From: Lutimaribacter_A marinistellae | GTDB taxonomy: Bacteria; Pseudomonadota; Alphaproteobacteria; Rhodobacterales; Rhodobacteraceae | Direction of reading: 5' to 3' | Length of the DNA: 64,000 nt | NCBI RefSeq assembly: GCF_042648365.1 | Contig: NZ_JBHRXI010000004.1 | Span: 186,001-250,000 of the forward strand | Shown: in pieces, positions 49,632 through 59,360 of the stretch | Numbering within the stretch: the stretch's first letter is position 1 | How the letters are laid out: each line of letters opens with the position of its first letter | Made by a program: the position numbers and the translations under genes | The notes under the pieces: generated by a model | Databases searched by the model: none | What the model saw: the letters and a program-made list of their open reading frames with translations, nothing else | What the model was told of the DNA's origin: nothing

Positions 49632-49684
49632 GTTTTCCTCCCTGTGACCCCCTAGAGCACTATAATGCCCAATAAGGGCAAGAA

Positions 49685-49697
49685 TGCAATATACTGC
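49685..49697 (-). promoter_or_regulatory. Putative BoxR site upstream of dctP
   Basis: TGCAATATACTGC at 49685-49697 in the 66-bp gap before dctP carries the GCAATAT core found near boxC, boxR and the benzoate-CoA ligase gene. It suggests co-regulation of the TRAP importer with the box pathway. Confidence 0.5.
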
Positions 49698-50900
49698 TTA
49701 TTCGTGTCCGGTAGAAACCTTGGCCTCCAAACCGGTGCTTCCGTACAGCCACTCGACCGTAGCGTACCATTCCTCGTCTGTCTTGGCGCGCATGATGGCG
49801 TTGCGCAATTCGGCATGTGCGCCTTCGGGGTGATAGACATGCTGCCCGATCTCGCGTGACTGCAACTGGACGCGGGCGGTGCGCAGCCGTCGCTTCTCGC
49901 AAAAGGCCGCGAGTCGTTGCGGAACCGGCGAGTCGGTTTCGAACTCGGCTGACAGGCACACGGCGTCCTCCATCGCCATGCAGGCACCTTGGGCAAAATA
50001 CTGCAACATCGGATGCGCGGCATCGCCGAGCAGGGCGACGCGCCCGTCGACCCATTGCATGACCGGATCGCGGTCGCACAGAACCCACAACTTCCAGTCT
50101 CGCCCCCGGTCTATGATCTGCTGTGCGCGAGGGTGTACGTGTTCGAAACCCTTGCGGACCTCATCATGGCTGACAGGTTTTCCTGCGACCGGTTCGGGCG
50201 CGTCGTTATGGTAGGTGACGACAAGGTTGAACGACTTCCACCCCGACAGCGGGTAGTGCACGATGTGGCATTTGGGCCCTGCCCACAGTGTGGCAGCGTT
50301 CCAGCGCAGATCTTCAGGCATATCTTCGACCGGAATGACCGAGCGATAGGTCGTGTGCCCGGAAACACGCGGCATGCCGTCACCCAACATCTGGCTTCGC
50401 ACCCTTGACCATAGACCATCGGCCCCGATCAGTGCCTGACCAGCGACCCGAGTACCGTCCTCCAGAACCGCCTCGACACCGGTGTCGTCCTGCTCATAGC
50501 CTTCAACGGCGCTATTGGTTCGCAGCTCGATCAATGCGTTTTCGTGACAGGCTTTGAGGAACACACCGTGAAGCTCCCCGCGGTGAACGACAGCATAAGG
50601 GTTCCCCATCCGTTGCCGAAAGGGATCACCCAGCGGGATGCGCGTGATTTCTTGCCCGGTCAGAGCATCCATCAAGCGCAGGTTGTCGATGTAGACCGCC
50701 ATGGCGCGAGCTTCGTCCCCGACGCCAAGGAAATCGAATGCGTGGAACGCGTTGGGACCCAATTGTATGCCTGCGCCGATCTCTCCCAACTGAGACGCTT
50801 TTTCCAGAACCAGTACACGGTGACCGCGTTGGGCAAGCCCGCAGGCGGCGGCCAATCCACCGATCCCACCGCCCGCAATCAGGATTGGCTGTTCTGACAT
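49698..50900 (-). CDS. 3-hydroxybenzoate 6-monooxygenase-like FAD monooxygenase
   Basis: A 400-aa class A flavoprotein hydroxylase. The GxGxxG dinucleotide fold is ILIAGGGIGGLAAACGLAQR, the DG motif is LIGADGLWSRVR and the GD motif is ALLGDAAHPMLQYFAQGACM. The GDAAHPMLQYFAQGACMAMED run is characteristic of 3-hydroxybenzoate 6-hydroxylases (product gentisate) and salicylate-hydroxylase relatives. It is coupled to the fumarylpyruvate-hydrolase-like gene upstream (4-bp gap), supporting the gentisate pathway. Regiospecificity is inferred. Confidence 0.85.
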   Translation of the reverse strand: MSEQPILIAGGGIGGLAAACGLAQRGHRVLVLEKASQLGEIGAGIQLGPNAFHAFDFLGVGDEARAMAVYIDNLRLMDALTGQEITRIPLGDPFRQRMGNPYAVVHRGELHGVFLKACHENALIELRTNSAVEGYEQDDTGVEAVLEDGTRVAGQALIGADGLWSRVRSQMLGDGMPRVSGHTTYRSVIPVEDMPEDLRWNAATLWAGPKCHIVHYPLSGWKSFNLVVTYHNDAPEPVAGKPVSHDEVRKGFEHVHPRAQQIIDRGRDWKLWVLCDRDPVMQWVDGRVALLGDAAHPMLQYFAQGACMAMEDAVCLSAEFETDSPVPQRLAAFCEKRRLRTARVQLQSREIGQHVYHPEGAHAELRNAIMRAKTDEEWYATVEWLYGSTGLEAKVSTGHE

Positions 50901-50904
50901 GCTC

Positions 50905-51603
50905 TCATTCCGGATCGGTCAATGTCAGGGAAATCGGGTCGAGCCCGTCGATACCGCCAGTGATCCGGTCGCCGGCAACGACTGGGCCGACACCAGCCGG
51001 TGTACCAGTCAGAATCAGGTCGCCCGGTCGAAGGTGATAGTACCCCGAAAGATGGCTGACGATTTCGTCCACTTTCCAGATCAATTCTTCAAGGGTCGCG
51101 TCCTGCTTGACTTCTCCGTTGACCTCCAGGTGAATCCTGGCACTGTCTTCAGGCGACCACTCCGTGGCCTTGGTGAATGGCGCGAAAACGGCCGATTGCT
51201 CAACATCCTTGCCAAGGTCCCACGGTCGCTTCTTTTCCCGCTCTCTGATCTGCTGGTCGCGCCGCGTCATGTCGAGCGCGCATCCATAGGCATATACGGC
51301 ACCCCAAGCGTCCCCACGCGGTACCTTGAAGGCCGGGGCGCCGATGGCCAGTGCCAGCTCCATTTCGTAGTGGTAGTTCTCGGTTCCCGGCGGATAGGGA
51401 ACCGATGCCCCGCTCAAGATCGCGTTCGGGGCCGACTTGGTGAAATAGAAAGGAGCCTCCCGATCCACCTCGTTTCCCATTTCCGCAGCGTGAGCGGCAT
51501 AGTTCCGTCCAACGCAGAATATCCTGCCGACCGGATACATTGAGGTCTCGCCATTCACAGGAATTCCTGGGATTTCGGGAAGGGCGAACAGGTGGTCCGT
51601 CAT
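50905..51603 (-). CDS. Fumarylacetoacetate-hydrolase family protein, probable fumarylpyruvate hydrolase
   Basis: A 232-aa protein of the short FAH branch. IFCVGRNYAAHAAEMGNE, FYFTKSAPNAIL, NYHYEMELALAIG (metal-binding Glu residues) and GDLILTGTPAGVGPV are typical. Short FAH proteins beside 3-hydroxybenzoate hydroxylases usually cleave fumarylpyruvate to fumarate and pyruvate. The ATG at 51603 follows AAAGGAG. It is the first gene of the group with mhbM-like and TRAP genes after it. Confidence 0.82.
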   Translation of the reverse strand: MTDHLFALPEIPGIPVNGETSMYPVGRIFCVGRNYAAHAAEMGNEVDREAPFYFTKSAPNAILSGASVPYPPGTENYHYEMELALAIGAPAFKVPRGDAWGAVYAYGCALDMTRRDQQIREREKKRPWDLGKDVEQSAVFAPFTKATEWSPEDSARIHLEVNGEVKQDATLEELIWKVDEIVSHLSGYYHLRPGDLILTGTPAGVGPVVAGDRITGGIDGLDPISLTLTDPE

Positions 51604-51844
51604 GATGGGCGCTCCTTTGCGGCACGGCGTTGGGTCGCCCAGCGCATCAATTGAAGCATCCGCCATACGCGTCGCAAAGCGTCCCTGTCCGACGCTTCGG
51701 CGATCCACCTACGACATGACCCCCCTGCGGATCGGAACGACAAATCTGGCCTAGCGTATTCAGGGAAGCTGTTTTCTTGCAAGCCAGTTCTTGCGCCGTC
51801 TTCGCGCCATCTCACGCCCAAGGCTCGGCGGAAACCTGCGCACA

Positions 51845-51874
51845 ATTATAGGTTGCTAAGCAAGAAAATGCGAA
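51845..51874 (-). promoter_or_regulatory. Promoter of the gentisate/TRAP unit with operator-like palindrome
   Basis: On the minus strand TTCGCA (51874-51869) and a consensus TATAAT (51850-51845) are spaced by 18 bp, and TTGCTTAGCAA (51863-51853) sits between them. The palindrome matches TTGTTAAGCAA (52851-52861) before hpaF. A repressor bound there would block RNA polymerase. A MarR-type regulator such as HpaR is a candidate. Confidence 0.6.
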
Positions 51875-52288
51875 AGTGAGAAAAATCGTACGAAAACGCT
51901 TGATCGATTTGCCGAAACCCTTTCTGATGCAACCCTGTAAGGCAAGTTGAAGCCCTTACCAAGCGCGACACCGAATCGACATCAGGCCGAAGGACACCAC
52001 CACTCATCTACCTATGGTAGCATCTCTACATGAAGGTGGAGGACGCTACCGGCGCCGACAGGAGGAGCGGCGCCACAATATTTGCCGCGCAAAGCCGACC
52101 CGGCAGACCGTGGCAAGACAGAACCCCGGCCAATTCCGGTTGCCGTCCCCAGATCGCGGCCGGAAGCGCATGATGGAATTTCGACATCTCGCGGTTACCG
52201 GGGTATCGGTCCGAGCGGCGGCTCAGAACCCCGCTTGAACGGACCGAACAGGGCCAGGTAGGCAGCTACCGTTTTGACCTGGCCTGCC
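51875..52288. other. Long non-coding stretch between the gentisate and hpaR units
   Basis: About 410 bp without a supported gene. An open frame at 52014-52238 encodes a low-complexity Arg-rich product with no family features. No tRNA or riboswitch pattern was seen. A hairpin follows at 52289. Confidence 0.6.
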
Positions 52289-52325
52289 TTCCCACCGGAG
52301 AGATCCCCCTCCTCTCCGGTGGGAA
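52289..52325 (-). terminator. Stem-loop just beyond the hpaR stop
   Basis: TTCCCACCGGAGAG (52289-52302) pairs exactly with CTCTCCGGTGGGAA (52312-52325) around a 9-nt loop. It lies 4 bp after the hpaR stop codon. No T-run follows, so it may act as a weak terminator or 3' stabiliser. Confidence 0.6.
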
Positions 52326-52328
52326 ACC

Positions 52329-52766
52329 TCAGTTTTCGTCTATCGTATCCAATGCATTGAGCAGATCCAGCAACCGCTCATATTCGTCATGGCCCAGATG
52401 CGCGCGGATCCGTTCCGCAGCGACAATGCTCGTATCGAGGTTCTGCGCAATCACCTCGCGCCCGGACGCCGCAATCTCGACGATCTGCTTGCGCCGATCG
52501 TCCGGATCCCTCCGCCGGGTAATCAGCGCTTTCTCTTCTAGCTTTTGCAGAATTCGCGTCAGGCTCGGCAGTAGCAGACAGGCCTGTTCGGAAATGCGTG
52601 TCGGGTCTTGCGGCCCTTCTTCATCCAGAACCCGCAAGACACGCCATTGTTGCTCGGTGATGCCGGCATCGGCCAACATGGTGCGTATCGGTCCCATGAC
52701 GCGTTCGCGGGCGCGGAGCAAAGCAATGGGCAGAGATCTGGAGGTGCGCGGTAAATCCTTAACCAT
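52329..52766 (-). CDS. hpaR: MarR-family repressor of the homoprotocatechuate operon (HpaR)
   Basis: A 145-aa MarR protein. MVKDLPRTSRSLPIALLRAR starts it, the winged helix is GITEQQWRVLRVLDEEGPQD and LLLPSLTRILQKLEEKALIT with RRDPDDRRKQIVE as wing. HpaR represses hpa genes and is released by the aromatic substrate. It is divergent from hpaF with TTGTTAAGCAA at the shared promoter. The ATG at 52766 was chosen over an in-frame start at 52850 that would lie within the regulatory region. Confidence 0.9.
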   Translation of the reverse strand: MVKDLPRTSRSLPIALLRARERVMGPIRTMLADAGITEQQWRVLRVLDEEGPQDPTRISEQACLLLPSLTRILQKLEEKALITRRRDPDDRRKQIVEIAASGREVIAQNLDTSIVAAERIRAHLGHDEYERLLDLLNALDTIDEN

Positions 52767-52822
52767 AGCAGAGTCTTGCGCATATCCGGGGCAAGCGCAA
52801 CGAGCGATTGGATTGCCTGGGG

Positions 52823-52861
52823 TTGACAAACAGCTGCGATTTTGCTTCACTTGTTAAGCAA
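52823..52861 (+). promoter_or_regulatory. hpaF promoter and HpaR-like operator
   Basis: TTGACA (52823-52828) with a weak -10 TTCACT (52846-52851) precedes the palindrome TTGTTAAGCAA (52851-52861), just before the GGGAGG ribosome site of hpaF. The palindrome is a plausible MarR/HpaR site. Confidence 0.6.
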
Positions 52862-52874
52862 TGGGAGGGCGACA

Positions 52875-53265
52875 ATGCCGCATATCACGCTGGATTACTC
52901 GGCGAACATGGAAGACCGGACCGACCTCGCCGGCCTGTGCGAAGCGTTGCGCCGCACCGCCTCGGAGACCGGAGTATTTCCTCTCGCAGGTATCCGCGTC
53001 CGCGCCATGCGTGCCGACCACGTAGCCATGGCCGATGGCGACACGAAACATGGCTACGTGGATGTTTCGGTGCGTCTGCGTGCAGGACGTGACCTTGATA
53101 CCCGCAAGGCGGCAGTAGATGCCCTGTTCGAAACTGCGCGCTCATTTCTCGAGCCCGCGATGGAACGGCACTCGATCGCCTTGTCGATGGAAATGCGTGA
53201 CATCGACCCGGACCTGTCCCCCAAGACCGGAACCATTCGCGACCACATGGCACAGGCGAAAGCAC

Positions 53266-53273
<8 letters not shown>
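52875..53273 (+). CDS. hpaF: 5-carboxymethyl-2-hydroxymuconate delta-isomerase
   Basis: A 132-aa protein with the tautomerase-like opening MPHITLDYSANMEDRTDL (Pro2 as catalytic base after Met removal), GIRVRAMRADHVAMADGD and HGYVDVSVRLRAGRD. It isomerises the ring-cleavage product after HpaE. The ATG at 52875 has GGGAGG upstream. It is the first gene of the plus-strand hpa unit and overlaps hpaE by 8 bp. Confidence 0.9.
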
Positions 53274-54779
<1,506 letters not shown>

Positions 54780-54780
<1 letters not shown>

Positions 54781-55217
54781 TGTCACGGATCGGAGAGGCC
54801 TTTGAATTTGCGTTTCGTGCCCATTGCGGCCAGACAGATCGCGCGGGCCTTGCCTATATCGGCCATGTGGCGCGGGTCGCCGAGGGTGTCGAAACCGAAG
54901 ACGAGATCGTCGTTGCCCTGTTGCACGACGTTGTCGAGGATACGCAGACGCCTCTCTCGCGCATTCAGGACAGCTTCGGCACGACAATCGCCGATGCGGT
55001 CGATGCGATCTCGCGGCGACGCGAGGAGAGCGAGGCGGAGTATCTCGAACGTGTCGTCTCGAACCCTCTGGCCTTGGCCGTAAAGCGCGCAGATGTTGCG
55101 GATAACGACCACCCGTCGCGAATGTCGGTTCTCGATCCCGAGACGCGCCGAAACCTCGAAAAGAAATACGCACAGATCCGTACCGCCGTAGGCTCGGCCG
55201 AGTTGCAGCCGAACTAG
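54780..55217 (+). CDS. HD-domain protein (RelA/SpoT hydrolase-like) in the hpa operon
   Basis: A 145-aa protein. AYIGHVARVAEGVETEDEIV and the HD motif ALLHDVVEDTQTPLSRIQ match the (p)ppGpp hydrolase-type HD domain, including HDxxED. There is no synthetase domain, so it resembles a small alarmone hydrolase or other HD phosphohydrolase. The start shares one base with the hpaE stop, so it is translationally coupled in a catabolic operon. The link to aromatic catabolism is unexplained. Confidence 0.78.
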
Positions 55218-55278
55218 AGACTATCCTGACACGACCTTGATCAATTTCGCCGGGTCGCCATCACGAAAGGGGAAGACC

Positions 55279-56259
55279 ATGCCCGTTCCCGCTCCAACGC
55301 TTTACCCGCCGTTCAACATCGTTCGGCTGAGCCATGTCGAATACCGCGTGACTGATCTTGCGGCTTCGCGGGCGTTCTATGTCGACACGCTTGGCCTTCA
55401 GGTTACGACCGAGGACAATGACAGGATCTACCTGCGCGCGATGGAAGAACGCGGGCATCATTGTATCGTCCTGGTACAGGCGGATGTTGCCGAGGTGGGG
55501 GTTCTGGGCTTCAAGCTTTATGACGAGCCCGACCTTGACCGGGCGGCCGATTTCTTTGCTCAACGTGACCTTCCCGTCGAATGGGTCGAGCGTCCGCATA
55601 TGGGCCGCACGTTGCGCACCCGCGACCCGTGGGGAATTCCGCTGGAATTCTACGTCAAGATGGATCGCCTGGAGCCCATTCATCAGAAATACAGGCTCTA
55701 TAACGGGGTGAAACCGCTTCGGATCGATCACTTCAACATGTTCTCATCCGATGTGGATGCCAGCGTTGCCTTTTATTCCGAGATCGGGTTTCGCGTGACC
55801 GAATACACCGAGGATGACGAGAGCAAACGCCTGTGGGCAGCGTGGATGCACCGCAAGGGTGGTGTACATGACGTGGCCTTTACCAATGGCACCGGCCCTC
55901 GCCTGCATCACACGGCGTTCTGGGTGCCGACACCGCTCAACATCATCGACCTGCTCGACCTGATGTCGACCACTGGCTACGTCGCCAATATTGAACGCGG
56001 ACCGGGGCGGCACGGGATATCCAACGCCTTCTTCCTTTATGTCCGTGACCCTGACGGCCACAGGATCGAGATTTATTGTTCGGATTACCAGACGGTCGAT
56101 CCCGACTTGGAACCGATCCGCTGGTCGCTGACCGATCCGCAGCGCCAAACGCTTTGGGGCGCCCCTGCCCCGCGCAGCTGGTTCGAGGAAGGGTCCCTTT
56201 TCGAGGGGATCACACCCAAGGAAAGCGCTCTCAAGGCGCAACCGATCATCGCGCCCTGA
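55279..56259 (+). CDS. hpaD: 3,4-dihydroxyphenylacetate 2,3-dioxygenase (homoprotocatechuate dioxygenase)
   Basis: A 326-aa type I extradiol dioxygenase with two VOC modules. The metal ligands are His151 (RIDHFNMF), His210 or His211 (RLHHTAFWV) and Glu264 (HRIEIYCSDY). Ring cleavage gives 5-carboxymethyl-2-hydroxymuconate semialdehyde. This VOC type is the one known from Brevibacterium and Arthrobacter and differs from the class III E. coli HpaD. The start MPVPAPTLYPPFNIVRL at 55279 follows AAAGGGGAAGACC. Confidence 0.92.
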   Translation: MPVPAPTLYPPFNIVRLSHVEYRVTDLAASRAFYVDTLGLQVTTEDNDRIYLRAMEERGHHCIVLVQADVAEVGVLGFKLYDEPDLDRAADFFAQRDLPVEWVERPHMGRTLRTRDPWGIPLEFYVKMDRLEPIHQKYRLYNGVKPLRIDHFNMFSSDVDASVAFYSEIGFRVTEYTEDDESKRLWAAWMHRKGGVHDVAFTNGTGPRLHHTAFWVPTPLNIIDLLDLMSTTGYVANIERGPGRHGISNAFFLYVRDPDGHRIEIYCSDYQTVDPDLEPIRWSLTDPQRQTLWGAPAPRSWFEEGSLFEGITPKESALKAQPIIAP

Positions 56260-56268
56260 GGAGGCAAC

Positions 56269-57702
56269 ATGGAGTGGGACGAGTTCGGCCAATGGGGCCG
56301 CCGAGTGGCAGACTGGGCGCAGGATTACCGCAAGACCGTGGGCGAGCACCCTGTACGGGCTAGAACCGAACCCGGTGAAATACTCGATGCATTGCCTGCA
56401 ACACCTCCCGAACAGGGAGAGGCGATGGAGGGCATTTTCCGCGATTTCGAAGAGATCGTGATGCCCGGCATAACCCATTGGCAGCACCCGCGCTTTTTTG
56501 CCTATTTCACCTCCAACGCGGCCGCGCCTTCGGTACTGGCCGAATTCCTTGTCTCGGCCATCGCGCCGCAATGCATGCTTTGGCAGACCTCTCCGGCGGC
56601 GACCGAGATGGAAACGCGGATGATGGATTGGTTGCGCCAAGCCCTTGATCTGCCGAACGAATATCAAGGAGTGATTCAGGACAGCGCGTCTTCGGCCACT
56701 TTGGCTGCGGTTCTGACCATGCGCGAGAAGGCGTTGAACTGGCAGGGAAACGATCAGGGGCTGTTCGGACAGCGACAGCTGCGGGTCTATTGCTCGTCCG
56801 AGGTGCATACCTCGATCGACCGGGCAATCTGGGTTGCGGGGATCGGACAGCAGAACCTAGTAAGGGTGCCCATCAAGGGCGACTGGCGGGGCATGGATCC
56901 CGATGCGCTGGAGGCGGCGATCAAGGCCGATCTTGAGGCCGGGTTACAGCCTGCGGGTCTGATCCTGTGCGTCGGGGGAACCGGAACGGGCGCAACGGAC
57001 CCGGTAGATCAATGCCTTGATATTGCAAAGAAATACAACCTCTATAGCCATGTTGATGCGGCTTGGGCGGGGTCGGCTATGATCTGCCCCGAGTTCCGCC
57101 ATTACTGGCCGGGTATCGACCGCGCGGATAGTATCGTCTTTAACCCTCACAAGTGGCTTGGGGTGCAGTTCGATTGCTCGGCCCACTTCCTGCGCGACCC
57201 GGATGACCTCGTGCGGACGCTGGCAATCAGCCCTGAGTACCTGAAAACACACGGAAAAGACGGGATCATCAACTATTCGGAATGGTCCGTACCGCTGGGA
57301 CGGCGGTTTCGTGCGCTCAAGATCTGGTTCCTGATCCGCACCTACGGGCTGGAAGGGTTGCGCGAGCGGTTGCGCAATCACGTTGCCTGGTCCGAGCAAT
57401 TGCATGACCGGCTGGCGGCGGAACCGGATTTTGAAATCGTCACCAGACCCATGTGGTCCCTCTGGACCTTCCGTTTTGTACCAAGTTCCGAGGGGGGTAC
57501 ATCCGTTTTGTACAATCCTGACGAGCTTAACCAGCGCCTCGTCGACGCCATCAACGATGACGGGCGCACCTACCTGACGCAGACGCGTGTCGATGGCGAT
57601 CTGGTCATACGCTTTCAGGCCGGACAGTTCGACACGACCGAAGAAGACGTGATGATGGCCTTCGATGTCATCACCGAAATCGCAAGAGGACTCGACATAT
57701 GA
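56269..57702 (+). CDS. Pyridoxal-phosphate-dependent aromatic amino acid decarboxylase
   Basis: A 477-aa group II decarboxylase. HWQHPRFFAYFTSNAAAPS at the active-site entrance, SSEVHTSIDRA (His180 stacks on PLP), HVDAAWAG (Asp263) and the Schiff-base Lys295 in FNPHKWLGV are present. It should decarboxylate tyrosine, DOPA, phenylalanine or tryptophan; tyrosine to tyramine fits because tyramine feeds 4-hydroxyphenylacetate. It overlaps hpaG by four bases, so it belongs to the operon. Confidence 0.9.
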   Translation: MEWDEFGQWGRRVADWAQDYRKTVGEHPVRARTEPGEILDALPATPPEQGEAMEGIFRDFEEIVMPGITHWQHPRFFAYFTSNAAAPSVLAEFLVSAIAPQCMLWQTSPAATEMETRMMDWLRQALDLPNEYQGVIQDSASSATLAAVLTMREKALNWQGNDQGLFGQRQLRVYCSSEVHTSIDRAIWVAGIGQQNLVRVPIKGDWRGMDPDALEAAIKADLEAGLQPAGLILCVGGTGTGATDPVDQCLDIAKKYNLYSHVDAAWAGSAMICPEFRHYWPGIDRADSIVFNPHKWLGVQFDCSAHFLRDPDDLVRTLAISPEYLKTHGKDGIINYSEWSVPLGRRFRALKIWFLIRTYGLEGLRERLRNHVAWSEQLHDRLAAEPDFEIVTRPMWSLWTFRFVPSSEGGTSVLYNPDELNQRLVDAINDDGRTYLTQTRVDGDLVIRFQAGQFDTTEEDVMMAFDVITEIARGLDI

Positions 57703-58553
57703 AGATCGCGACCTTCAGGGCAGGCGACCAGACCCTGTACGGGGCTGTAGGCGACGGTGGAATGATTGCCCTGTCGCCAGAGTTCCCCCAATGGCCGACC
57801 CTGCGCGACGTGGTTCAGGCCGGGGCGCTGCACGACCTTGCCTTGGCGGCGAAGGGCAAAGCGGTGACGCATCCGACCGGTGGCTTCGAATACCTGATCC
57901 CGGTGCCGAACCCGGAAAAGATCATCTGTGTCGGGGTGAATTTTCCCGACCGGAATGCAGAGTACAAGGACGGGCAGGAGGCGCCGCCGAACCCATCACT
58001 CTTCATCCGGTTTCCGCGCAGCTTTACCGGTGCGGGGCAGCCATTGATCCGGCCACCGGAAACACCGCAACTGGATTACGAGGGCGAGATCGCCATCGTG
58101 ATCGGCAAGGAAGGGCGGCGCATTTCCGAAGAAAGCGCCTATGACCACATCGCGGCGATCACGCTGTGCAACGAAGGTACGCTGCGCGACTGGGTGCGGC
58201 ACGCAAAGTTCAACGTGACACAGGGCAAGAATTGGGACCTGTCGGGAGCAATGGGTCCTTGGATGGTTCCCTTTACCTCTGCCGCGCAGCTTGATGACGT
58301 GCGCCTGACGACCACGGTGAACGGCGAGTTGCGGCAGGACGATCGGACCAGCCGGATGATCTTTCCGATCAGGAAGCAGATCGCCTATATCTCGACCTTC
58401 ACGACGCTGGTGCCGGGCGACATCATCGTGACCGGCACGCCGACCGGGGCGGGTGCACGGTTCGACCCACCGAGATTCCTGCAACCCGGCGACGTGATCG
58501 AGGTGGAGGCCGAGGGGATCGGCACACTGACAAACACGGTGGCAGACGAATGA
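57699..58553 (+). CDS. hpaG: FAH-family decarboxylase/isomerase HpaG (5-oxopent-3-ene-1,2,5-tricarboxylate decarboxylase)
   Basis: A 284-aa full-length FAH protein. IICVGVNFPDRNAEYKDG, SLFIRFPRSFTGAGQPLI, DYEGEIAIVIG (metal-binding Glu) and GDIIVTGTPTGAG are visible. In the hpa pathway HpaG decarboxylates 5-oxopent-3-ene-1,2,5-tricarboxylate. Unlike E. coli HpaG, it has a single FAH module. ATG overlaps the decarboxylase stop (ATGA), and hpaH overlaps in turn. Confidence 0.85.
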   Translation: MKIATFRAGDQTLYGAVGDGGMIALSPEFPQWPTLRDVVQAGALHDLALAAKGKAVTHPTGGFEYLIPVPNPEKIICVGVNFPDRNAEYKDGQEAPPNPSLFIRFPRSFTGAGQPLIRPPETPQLDYEGEIAIVIGKEGRRISEESAYDHIAAITLCNEGTLRDWVRHAKFNVTQGKNWDLSGAMGPWMVPFTSAAQLDDVRLTTTVNGELRQDDRTSRMIFPIRKQIAYISTFTTLVPGDIIVTGTPTGAGARFDPPRFLQPGDVIEVEAEGIGTLTNTVADE

Positions 58554-59350
58554 CCCCCGAACAGCACCTGGAAGCAGCCGAAACCCTTCTCGAAGCCGAG
58601 CGGACGGGGCAGCAATGCGGGCTTTTGTCCCTGCGCTATCCTGAGATGACGCTGGCCGACGCCTACGCGGTGCAGGCCGCGCTGATCGAACGGAAACTTG
58701 CGGGCGGAAGGCGCAAGATCGGGTGGAAGATCGGCCTGACCAGCCGCGCGATGCAGCAGGCGCTGAACATCACCACGCCCGACAGCGGCGTGTTACTGGA
58801 CGACATGGCGTTCGACAGCGGCACGACGGTGCCGGCGGGCCGGTTCATCCAGCCCCGTGTCGAGGCCGAGATCGCATTTGTCATGAAGGCTCCGCTGGCC
58901 GGGGCCGAATGCTCCCGTGCGGACGTGATCGCCGCGACCGAGTATGCCGCGCCCTCGCTAGAGATCCTCGACACCCGCATTCTGCGAACTGATCCGGACA
59001 GCGGTCAGGCGCGGATCATTACCGACACGATCAGCGACAACGCGGCCAATGCCGGTGTCGTTCTTGGGTCCGCGCGTCATCTTGTCGACGCACGAGACCT
59101 GCGTTGGGTCGGTGCCATCGTGAAGCGCGACGGCGTGGTCGAAGAGACGGGCCTGGGCGCCGGCGTGTTGGACGATCCCGTCACATCGATGGTTTGGCTT
59201 GCCCGGCGCATGGCGGAATATGGACAACGGATCGAAGCTGGCGATATCGTCCTGTCGGGGTCGTTCATCCGGCCCATCGAGTGCCCGCCCGGGTCGGAGA
59301 TCGCCGCAGATTTCGGCGCGTTCGGGTCGGTCCAAATCAACTTTGCCTGA
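58550..59350 (+). CDS. hpaH: 2-oxo-hept-4-ene-1,7-dioate hydratase
   Basis: A 266-aa protein of the HpaH/MhpD hydratase family. LRYPEMTLADAYAVQAALIE, KIGWKIGLTSRAMQQALNI, RFIQPRVEAEIAFVMKAPL (metal-binding Glu residues) and GSFIRPIECPPGSEIAADF follow the family. It adds water to the product of HpaG. The ATG overlaps the hpaG stop by four bases, and hpaI starts 10 bp after. Confidence 0.93.
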   Translation: MTPEQHLEAAETLLEAERTGQQCGLLSLRYPEMTLADAYAVQAALIERKLAGGRRKIGWKIGLTSRAMQQALNITTPDSGVLLDDMAFDSGTTVPAGRFIQPRVEAEIAFVMKAPLAGAECSRADVIAATEYAAPSLEILDTRILRTDPDSGQARIITDTISDNAANAGVVLGSARHLVDARDLRWVGAIVKRDGVVEETGLGAGVLDDPVTSMVWLARRMAEYGQRIEAGDIVLSGSFIRPIECPPGSEIAADFGAFGSVQINFA

Positions 59351-59360
59351 AAGGTATCCC

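Noticed and set aside
52014..52238. 74-codon plus-strand frame in the intergenic region before hpaR
   Set aside because: Arg-rich low-complexity product, no ribosome site, no neighbours on that strand.
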